Shown here piece by piece: positions 1-5,746 of a stretch of DNA of 6,309 nucleotides (position 1 is its first letter; the number at the start of each line of letters is the position of its first letter). The notes below the pieces were generated by a model. It was not told the origin of the DNA. It saw only the letters and a list, made by a program, of their open reading frames with translations, and did no database searches. Made by a program: the position numbers and the translations under genes. The stretch covers positions 1 through 6,309 of the forward strand of contig JAHELX010000368.1 in NCBI GenBank assembly GCA_024643945.1, in the 5' to 3' direction. The stretch is from Anaerolineales bacterium (GTDB lineage Bacteria > Chloroflexota > Anaerolineae > 4572-78 > NAK82).

Positions 1-1
1 G

Positions 2-1183
2 GTCTGGAGTGTCAATACAGAATTGGGATTTCCAGAAGGATTGCATGAGCTGCAGTTTCGGACTGTCGTGCTGCACTATTCGCTCTTTGGCACGGGGCGT
101 TACTACCTTGACGAGAAATTCTTGGACTACCTAGCGCACAGCGCCGCCAGTTATAAGATCGCTTTTTTCCAGGATGAATATCGGTACTGCCAAAAGCGCT
201 TTGCTTTCATCAATTATCACAAAATAGACTGCGTATACACACTACTTGAGCCAGCGTATTTTAAAGAGGTTTATCAGAAGTACACCGCGGTTCCTAAAAT
301 AGTGTATACTCTTCCTGGTTATGTCAGCAATGAACTCCTGGCGCTTGCTAGAGAGTTGACTAAGCCAGATACTGAGCGCCAGATTGATATTGGCTACCGA
401 GGCCGGCGATTATCGTACTACATGGGTAAGGGAGCTCAGGAAAAAATCGAGATCGCCAGTGGTGTCAGCCAGCGGGCGAGTGGTTTGGGCCTTAAACTTG
501 ATATTGAAACCGAGGAAAGCAAACGGATCTATGGGCGCGCCTGGTATGAGTTCATAGCGAACTGCCGGGCCGTCCTAGGGGTGGAAGCGGGGGTCTCTAT
601 CTTAGATGTTGAAGATGTAGTGCGCACCGAATGTGAACGGCTGCTCGTTCTGAATCCAAAGCTGAGCTTTGAGGAAATATCAGAGCGGGTCTTGCGTTCA
701 TGGGAAGACAACATTCCATATCGCACAATCAGCCCGCGTTACTTTGAGGCGGCTGCCTTACGCACGTGCCAAATCTTGTTTGAGGGAAAGTATTCTGAGA
801 TCATGCAGCCAATGGTTCATTATATTCCACTGAAGAAGGACTTTTCGAACTTTGAAGATGTCATTTGTTTGTTCAAAGACCAAGGCTTGCGGCGTGAGCT
901 GAGCGAGAACGCTTACCACGATTTGATCGAGTCCGGGCAGTATACGTACAAAAAGTTCATCGAGGGTTTTGATCAGGAATTACTCGATATGGGCTTTCGT
1001 CCGGACGTTTCCACTGTCGAAGATGAACGAGTCACAGCAGTTCTAGATCATGGTCGAGTTCTACGTCAACTGCGTGCCAGTGTCAAGGGGATACTTTATT
1101 ACCCTATATACACCAATAAGGTGATTCGCCAACTGGCGAGACCCATGTTGACTCTGTACAGGCGATGCAGAATGAAGTCATAA
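2..1183 (+). CDS. Glycosyltransferase-like protein (GT-B, group 1 / CgeB-like C-terminal domain), 5' truncated
   Basis: The reading frame is open to the left edge (first full codon at base 2), so the true start lies outside the window. The TTG at 23 falls inside the conserved part and is probably not the start. Numbering residues from that TTG, a Rossmann-like N-terminal half includes VVLHYS (15-20), FFQDEY (48-53) and YTLLEP (72-77). IDIGYRGR (121-128) opens the second half. The region around SPRYFEAAALRT (237-248) through HYIPLKKDFSN (266-276) resembles the C-terminal donor-binding domain of group 1/CgeB-like glycosyltransferases, where a conserved Arg and Glu (R239, E242) sit before a short helix. 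There is no signal peptide or membrane span in the visible part. The last 45 residues are rich in Arg and Lys, suggesting contact with the membrane surface. The role is inferred: transfer of a sugar during cytoplasmic glycan assembly. Donor and acceptor are unknown. The class is fairly secure, the specificity is not. Confidence 0.75.
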   Translation, partial: VWSVNTELGFPEGLHELQFRTVVLHYSLFGTGRYYLDEKFLDYLAHSAASYKIAFFQDEYRYCQKRFAFINYHKIDCVYTLLEPAYFKEVYQKYTAVPKIVYTLPGYVSNELLALARELTKPDTERQIDIGYRGRRLSYYMGKGAQEKIEIASGVSQRASGLGLKLDIETEESKRIYGRAWYEFIANCRAVLGVEAGVSILDVEDVVRTECERLLVLNPKLSFEEISERVLRSWEDNIPYRTISPRYFEAAALRTCQILFEGKYSEIMQPMVHYIPLKKDFSNFEDVICLFKDQGLRRELSENAYHDLIESGQYTYKKFIEGFDQELLDMGFRPDVSTVEDERVTAVLDHGRVLRQLRASVKGILYYPIYTNKVIRQLARPMLTLYRRCRMKS

Positions 1184-1206
1184 TTGGATCAGAAGATTGG
1201 GGCATG

Positions 1207-2340
1207 ATGAGCCTGAAAGTCTTACTGCTGGCAGACCCTAATTTGTCGCATAGCATAAAATGGGCCAGATCATTAGCCGAGAGTGGTCTGGAAATTTGTG
1301 TTTGTGGATTATCGAATTTTGATAAGTCTATTTACGAAAACTATCCGAGCATCCAACTTCATACGCTTGGGTTTGACAACTCAATCGTCAGAGCCGAACT
1401 GGGAAGTCTTTCAAAACTAAGATACTTGAAGGCATTACCTAAGGTAAAAGAGATTATTCAAGAGTTTAGGCCTGATATCGTCCACGCTCATTTTGCAACA
1501 AGTTATGGACTTCTCGGGGCATTATCTGGATTTCATCCCTATGTCTTGTCAGTTTGGGGGGCCGATATTTTTGATTTCCCACGGAAATCATGTTTGCACA
1601 AAGCTTTGGTGAACTATAACCTGAAACAGGCAGATAGAATTCTTTCTACCAGCCATATTATGGCCAGAGAAGTCAACAAATATACTCATAAGAAGGTAGA
1701 AGTTACACCCTTTGGAATAGATATTGATCTCTTTAAGCCTCAGCAAGTTCACAGCTTGTTCGATGAAAATGATGTCGTGATAGGGACTGTCAAGGCGTTA
1801 GAAAAAAAATACGGCATAGAATACATGATAAGAGCCTTTAAGATCCTAAAAGACAGACACCGAGATTTACCTCTTAGACTTCTAATTATTGGTAGTGGGT
1901 CTCAAGAGGAGTATTTGAAAGATTTAGTCAAAGAGCTTAATGTAGAGCACTGCGTCATTTTCACGGGGCGTGTGAGTTATGATCAGGTTTCCATTTACCA
2001 CAATATGCTATCGATCTTTGTATCTCTATCTGTACTTGACAGTGAAAGCTTTGGGGTGGCCATTATCGAGGCTTCTGCATGCGAAAAACCTGTTGTTGTT
2101 TCAAATGTGGGGGGACTACCCGAAGTGGTAGAAGATGGTGTAACTGGGCTCATTGTACCGCCGAGGAATTCTGAAAAGGCTGCTGAAGCGATTGAAAGAC
2201 TTATTTTGGATAAGGATTTGTGGGTGAGAATGGGTAAGGCTGGGAGAGAAAGAGTCAAAAAACTTTATAATTGGGATGATAATGTAAAGCAGATGATACA
2301 CATTTATGAAGACATTTTGAAAGGTGACAAACAGAAATAG
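1207..2340 (+). CDS. GT4-family glycosyltransferase
   Basis: This is a 377-residue protein, the usual size for a retaining GT-B enzyme of family GT4, and probably a cytoplasmic, membrane-associated sugar transferase of the glycan pathway. Numbering from ATG 1207, the N-terminal acceptor domain starts MSLKVLLLAD and carries RPDIVHAHFA (88-97) and SVWGADI (115-121). The linker VTPFGIDIDLFKP (166-178) is typical of GT4. The C-terminal donor domain has IGTVKALEKKYGIEY (192-206), LLIIGSG (225-231), FTGRV (252-256) and an intact EX7E motif (E280 to E288), followed by GGLPEVVEDGVTGLIVPP (302-319). The start is uncertain. ATG 1204 and 1207 put the protein start at the family-typical place, 20-23 bases after the previous stop. 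An in-frame ATG at 1165 would overlap the previous gene by 19 bases and add a tail without resemblance to the family. No strong ribosome binding site decides it. Sampled lines are 30-42% GC, lower than the following genes, which hints at separate acquisition. Donor sugar unknown. Confidence 0.9.
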   Translation: MSLKVLLLADPNLSHSIKWARSLAESGLEICVCGLSNFDKSIYENYPSIQLHTLGFDNSIVRAELGSLSKLRYLKALPKVKEIIQEFRPDIVHAHFATSYGLLGALSGFHPYVLSVWGADIFDFPRKSCLHKALVNYNLKQADRILSTSHIMAREVNKYTHKKVEVTPFGIDIDLFKPQQVHSLFDENDVVIGTVKALEKKYGIEYMIRAFKILKDRHRDLPLRLLIIGSGSQEEYLKDLVKELNVEHCVIFTGRVSYDQVSIYHNMLSIFVSLSVLDSESFGVAIIEASACEKPVVVSNVGGLPEVVEDGVTGLIVPPRNSEKAAEAIERLILDKDLWVRMGKAGRERVKKLYNWDDNVKQMIHIYEDILKGDKQK

Positions 2341-2357
2341 AGACAAACGATTGTGTA

Positions 2358-3452
2358 ATGCACGTTTTGAATGTCGTCGGCGCTCGCCCCAACCTGATGA
2401 AAATCGCACCGCTGGTTGAAGAGATGCAGCGCCATCCTAACATCAGTCAGATGTTAGTTCACACCGGTCAGCACTATGACGAAAAAATGTCCCAGGTTTT
2501 CTTCGACGAACTGGGCATCTCCCGGCCCGACGTCTACCTGGGTGTTGGTTCTGGCACTCACGCCGAACAGACCGCGCGTGTGATGATTGCCTTCGAGGAT
2601 GTATTGCGTGAGTGCAAGCCGGATGTGGTCGTCGTGGTGGGCGATGTCAACTCAACATTGGCCTGTACTGTCACCGCTGCCAAGCTCTGGGTGCCGGTGG
2701 CCCACGTCGAGGCGGGGCTGCGTAGCTTTGATCGCCAAATGCCTGAAGAAATCAATCGCATCGTAACCGATGCTTTGTCTGATTTCTTGTTCACTACCTC
2801 TCGGGACGCCAATAAGAATCTGTTGCGGGAGGGTATTCCGCCGGAAAAGGTGTTTTTCGTAGGCAACGTGATGATTGATACATTGAACAAACATCGCGCT
2901 CACGCAGAACAACTCGGCACGCCGGAACGCTTCGGGCTGGAAGCTGGTCATTACGCTTTGCTGACTCTACACCGTCCCTCCAACGTGGACATACCGGAAG
3001 TCTTCTCGGGTATTCTCGAAGCTCTAACGGTCATACAACGTGACGTGCCCATTCTTTTCCCGGCCCACCCCCGTACCCTGGGACGGATCGGCGAGTTCGG
3101 GTTTGCAGAGCTGTTGGCAGCCGCGTTAAACCTGCGGATCGTAGAGCCATTAGGTTACCTGGAATTTCTGGACCTGATGATGCATGCTCAATTGGTACTC
3201 ACTGACTCGGGCGGCATCCAGGAGGAAACCACTATTCTGGGGGTGCCTTGCCTGACCCTGCGCGAGAACACTGAGCGTCCCAGCACGATTACCCAGGGGA
3301 CCAATGTATTGGTAGGCACTGACCCTGCACGCATTGTCGCTGCTGCACAGAATGTGTTGGCTGGACACAGCCAGGCTGGGTGCGTGCCAGAGCTTTGGGA
3401 TGGTCACGCTGCGGAGCGCATCGTAGCGATTTTACGAGAGCAACTGGGATAG
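2358..3452 (+). CDS. wecB: UDP-N-acetylglucosamine 2-epimerase, non-hydrolysing
   Basis: This cytoplasmic enzyme interconverts UDP-GlcNAc and UDP-ManNAc, supplying ManNAc or, after oxidation by a WecC-type dehydrogenase, ManNAcA for surface glycans. The 364 residues match the family length. Family motifs run in order: VVGARPN (6-12), HTGQHYD (35-41), GDVNS (95-99), HVEAGLRS (116-123), MPEEINR (128-134), LTLHRPSNVD (202-211), HPRT (237-240), LTDSGGIQEE (281-290), LRENTERP (301-308) and GTNVLVG (314-320). Residues corresponding to those implicated in catalysis in characterised WecB (an Asp, two Glu and a His) are visible as D96, E118, E131 or E130, and H205, so the enzyme should be active. ATG 2358 fits the family N-terminus exactly, but I see no good Shine-Dalgarno in the 17-base gap before it, so translation may depend on the preceding gene. 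The next gene starts four bases after its stop. No wecC is in view. The Cap5G/FnlC relatives of this fold are less likely because the motifs are classic WecB. Confidence 0.96.
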   Translation: MHVLNVVGARPNLMKIAPLVEEMQRHPNISQMLVHTGQHYDEKMSQVFFDELGISRPDVYLGVGSGTHAEQTARVMIAFEDVLRECKPDVVVVVGDVNSTLACTVTAAKLWVPVAHVEAGLRSFDRQMPEEINRIVTDALSDFLFTTSRDANKNLLREGIPPEKVFFVGNVMIDTLNKHRAHAEQLGTPERFGLEAGHYALLTLHRPSNVDIPEVFSGILEALTVIQRDVPILFPAHPRTLGRIGEFGFAELLAAALNLRIVEPLGYLEFLDLMMHAQLVLTDSGGIQEETTILGVPCLTLRENTERPSTITQGTNVLVGTDPARIVAAAQNVLAGHSQAGCVPELWDGHAAERIVAILREQLG

Positions 3453-3456
3453 GCCG

Positions 3457-4719
3457 ATGCGGATTCTCTATTTCTCTCAGTATTTCCCTCCCGAAGTCGG
3501 GGCCACCCAGACCCGGGCTTATGAGATGGCCCGGGGGTTGGTGCGCGCTGGCCATCACGTCACCATGATCGCCGAGGTGCCCAATCATCCCAGCGGGATT
3601 ATCCCGCCCGAATACCAGGGTAAACTCTACGAACGGGCCGGCCTGGATGGTATTGATGTAATTCGCGTTTGGGTAAAGGCCTCGCCAGTCAAAACTTTTC
3701 GCAGCCGGGTAATTTTTTACGTCAGCTATATGTTTATGGCCGTATTAACTGGGCTCTTCCTGGTGCGGGAGCGGTACGACGTGATCTATACTACTTCTCC
3801 TCCTTTATTTGTGGGAGCGGCAGCGCTAATAATTAGCTATATGCGGCGTATCCCACTGGTTTTTGAGGTACGCGATTTATGGCCAGAGTCTGCCGTCGCG
3901 TTGGGTGAGCTAAGTAATCCGCACGTTATCCGCTGGGCTTATTGGCTGGAAGGGGCTTGCTATCGGAGGGCACGGAAGACTGTTGTTACGGCGCAAGAGA
4001 TGGTCGAGTACTTATTGAGGCGTGGCCTTGAGGCGACCAAAATTGCTGTTATACGTAATGGCGCAAATACAGAGTTGTTTCGTTTCGATCCCTTTGCTCG
4101 ACAGCATTTGCGCAATGTGTTGGGATTAGAAGATAATTTTGTGGTTGTCTATGCCGGGCTGTTGGGCATTGCGCAGGGGTTGGGCGCATCATTGGAAGCT
4201 GCGAAACAACTGGCAACGACGGAGCCGCGAGTCCATTTTCTGTATATTGGTGATGGGCCGGTCAAAGGGGTGCTTCAAGAGCAGGCAGAAGATTTGGGAT
4301 TGGCCAATGTTACATTCTTACCGGCGCAGCCGCGCGATACTATTCCTGGCTATCTCAGTGCTGGTGATGTGGCGTTAGTTACTCTAACCAGGAAACGGCT
4401 GTTAGGTGCCCTGCCAAGCAAGATGTTCGATGCGATGGCATGTCAGCGTCCGGTTCTTCTGGGTGCTGAGGGTGAGGCTTGCCAGGTGTTGTACGAAGCC
4501 GACGCAGGCATTGTGGTTCCTCCTGAACGTCCATCTGCATTGGCTGCGGCCGTATTGCGTTTGCGCGATGATCCCGAACTGTGCGCCAGGTATGGTCAGA
4601 ATGGAAGGCGTGCCGTGGTGGCCTGCTATTCACGAGAGGCTCAGGCGCAGCAGTTGGTGCAGCTTTTGCAAGACGTTGTAGGAAGAGTATCAGAGACAAT
4701 GCAACGCCAAGTTGATTAA
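3457..4719 (+). CDS. WbuB-like GT4 glycosyltransferase
   Basis: This 420-residue protein resembles WbuB-type GT4 enzymes, a group that includes transferases of N-acetyl-amino sugars in O-antigen and capsule synthesis. Seen in order: MRILYFSQYFPPEVGA (1-16) with the family's Pro-Pro-Glu glycine loop; a hydrophobic stretch (about 84-103) and a second (about 115-130) that probably dip into the cytoplasmic face of the membrane; the hallmark FEVRDLWPES (136-145); VIRNGANTELF (198-208); the donor-domain start VYAGLLGIAQGL (231-242); YIGDGP (263-268); and LPSKMFDAMA (319-328), then AEGEA (337-341). In relatives the residue after Phe in the PSK-x-F motif is usually Glu; here it is Asp (D325). Only four bases separate it from wecB, and GGGA at 3446-3449 lies seven bases before the ATG, so the two are probably translated together. 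Inferred role: adding a sugar, possibly made by a neighbour such as WecB, to a lipid-linked glycan. Substrate is not shown by the sequence. Confidence 0.92.
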   Translation: MRILYFSQYFPPEVGATQTRAYEMARGLVRAGHHVTMIAEVPNHPSGIIPPEYQGKLYERAGLDGIDVIRVWVKASPVKTFRSRVIFYVSYMFMAVLTGLFLVRERYDVIYTTSPPLFVGAAALIISYMRRIPLVFEVRDLWPESAVALGELSNPHVIRWAYWLEGACYRRARKTVVTAQEMVEYLLRRGLEATKIAVIRNGANTELFRFDPFARQHLRNVLGLEDNFVVVYAGLLGIAQGLGASLEAAKQLATTEPRVHFLYIGDGPVKGVLQEQAEDLGLANVTFLPAQPRDTIPGYLSAGDVALVTLTRKRLLGALPSKMFDAMACQRPVLLGAEGEACQVLYEADAGIVVPPERPSALAAAVLRLRDDPELCARYGQNGRRAVVACYSREAQAQQLVQLLQDVVGRVSETMQRQVD

Positions 4720-4748
4720 AACTACGGCCTGATGTAAGATAGGTGGCT

Positions 4749-5723
4749 ATGAATATCTTGGTAACTGGCGGCGCCGGGTATATTGGATCAAACCTGGTGG
4801 ACGCGCTGATGGCTGAAGGACATCACGTTTCTGTCATTGACAATCTGTTCACCGGGAAGATTGACAATATCCGCCATCACCTGGGTCACAAACGATTCAC
4901 CTTCATCAATGATACTATTCTCCATCTTGAGACAATGGAGAGTCTGGCGCGCCAGGTGGACATGATTTACCATCTGGCGGCCGTTGTTGGGGTTAAGCAC
5001 GTTATCGAAAACCCGTTGCAAGGCATCCTGACCAACGTGCGTGGCACTGAAATTGTGCTGGAAATGGCCTACAAATATTGGGTCAAGACTGTCATCGCTT
5101 CCAGTTCTGAAGTATACGGCAAGTCTGAGCGGGTGCCGCTGGCCGAAGAAGACGACAGCATTTTGGGGCCGACGGCAGTTGGCCGTTGGTCCTATGCCCT
5201 GGGCAAGGCGATTGACGAGCACCTGACTTTTATCTACCACGGGCGGGGCCTGCCGGTTAGCATTGTACGCTATTTCAATTCATATGGTCCCCGGTTGGCC
5301 CCGAATGGCTACGGCAGTGTGGTGGCTCGCTTTATCAACCAGGCGCTCGATGGACAGCCTATCACCGTCTTTGACGATGGGCATCAGACTCGTTGTTTCA
5401 CTTACATTGACGACACGATTCGGGGCACGTTGCTGGTAGGCAGCCTGTCACAGGCTGAGGGGATGGCTTTCAACATCGGCAACAGCCGCGAGACCTCGAT
5501 CCTGGAGCTGGCTCAGGCGGTGCGAGATGCCGTGAATCCAGAAGTCGAAATCGAACACGTTCCCTACACACAGGCTTACGGAGCTCGCTTCGAGGAAACG
5601 CGTCGGCGGGTCCCTGATACGCGCCGGGCGCGTGATTTGTTGGGCTTCCAGGCGGAAATCCGCCTGGAGGAGGGCCTGTTGCGCACCGTAGATTGGTTCC
5701 GCGAGCAGAGAACTGCAGGGTGA
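4749..5723 (+). CDS. NAD-dependent nucleotide-sugar epimerase/dehydratase (extended SDR, UDP-glucuronate decarboxylase-like)
   Basis: This soluble 324-residue extended short-chain dehydrogenase acts on a nucleotide sugar. Numbered from ATG 4749, it shows the NAD-binding TGGAGYIGSN (6-15), an acidic D31 ending the second strand (NAD rather than NADP preference), HLAAVVGV (75-82), the active-site segment ASSSEVYG (117-124), and the YxxxK pair Y149/K153 in WSYALGK. The substrate domain has FNSYGPR (176-182) and GHQTRCFTYIDD (211-222). Glu at 121 after the serines, and the QTR-x-F-x-Y-x-DD segment, resemble UDP-glucuronate decarboxylases (UDP-xylose synthases) and 4,6-dehydratases more than GalE, so a UDP-xylose-type product is possible. 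Many members of this subgroup have unassigned substrates and may be annotated as UDP-glucose 4-epimerase or GDP-mannose 4,6-dehydratase. I prefer ATG 4749 because AGG at 4741-4743 lies five bases upstream and MNILVTGG is the family start; GTG 4743 would add two residues. It follows the WbuB-like gene by 29 bases. Confidence 0.9.
   Translation: MNILVTGGAGYIGSNLVDALMAEGHHVSVIDNLFTGKIDNIRHHLGHKRFTFINDTILHLETMESLARQVDMIYHLAAVVGVKHVIENPLQGILTNVRGTEIVLEMAYKYWVKTVIASSSEVYGKSERVPLAEEDDSILGPTAVGRWSYALGKAIDEHLTFIYHGRGLPVSIVRYFNSYGPRLAPNGYGSVVARFINQALDGQPITVFDDGHQTRCFTYIDDTIRGTLLVGSLSQAEGMAFNIGNSRETSILELAQAVRDAVNPEVEIEHVPYTQAYGARFEETRRRVPDTRRARDLLGFQAEIRLEEGLLRTVDWFREQRTAG
5645..5670 (+). repeat. Inverted repeat (hairpin) inside the SDR gene
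   Basis: The arms CCAGGCGG (5648-5655) and CCGCCTGG (5660-5667) are perfect reverse complements around the four-base loop AAAT. Adding T5647-A5668, a T5646-G5669 wobble and C5645-G5670 gives an eleven-pair stem. It lies in coding sequence about 50 bases before the SDR stop codon. No T-run follows, so it is not a standard terminator. The structure is seen directly; any function is speculative and it may be a by-product of codon choice. Confidence 0.55.
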
Positions 5724-5735
5724 CGTGGTAAGTTT

Positions 5736-5740
5736 GAGGA
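5736..5740 (+). promoter_or_regulatory. Ribosome binding site of the O-antigen ligase-like gene
   Basis: GAGGA lies six bases before ATG 5747 and is the clearest Shine-Dalgarno in the window. It sits in the 23-base gap after the SDR gene and supports ATG 5747 as the start of the truncated last gene. Confidence 0.7.
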
Positions 5741-5746
5741 CATTCG

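Noticed and set aside
6..12. VVGARPN in WecB with Ala instead of the common Thr, as a possible active-site change
   Set aside because: The residues are numbered within the protein. GARPN is a frequent variant in intact bacterial WecB proteins as far as I recall, and all catalytic residues are present.
91..1971. The ten-base word CACGGGGCGT at 91-100 and again at 1962-1971
   Set aside because: The two copies are in unrelated coding contexts, no further matching sequence surrounds them, and two copies of a ten-base word do not indicate a repeat element.
2558..2951. Overlapping antisense frames inside wecB
   Set aside because: wecB has all family motifs over its full length; the opposing frames show no domain and no plausible start context.
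3593..3607. Short inverted repeat GCGGGA / TCCCGC with loop TTA
   Set aside because: It has only six pairs, lies in the middle of coding sequence without a T-run, and is expected by chance in a window of this size and GC content.
4139..4681. Alternative + strand frames inside the WbuB-like gene
   Set aside because: The Trp/Cys/Met-rich translations look like out-of-frame reading, while the main frame carries continuous family motifs.
4720..4748. Gap before the SDR gene, examined for a promoter or terminator
   Set aside because: No hairpin with a T-run and no convincing -35/-10 pair is visible in the 29 bases; only the AGG before the start is notable.
4788..5240. Antisense open frame of 150 codons opposite the SDR gene
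   Set aside because: It lies wholly within a well-supported gene, has no recognisable domain, and its openness follows from the codon bias of the sense strand.
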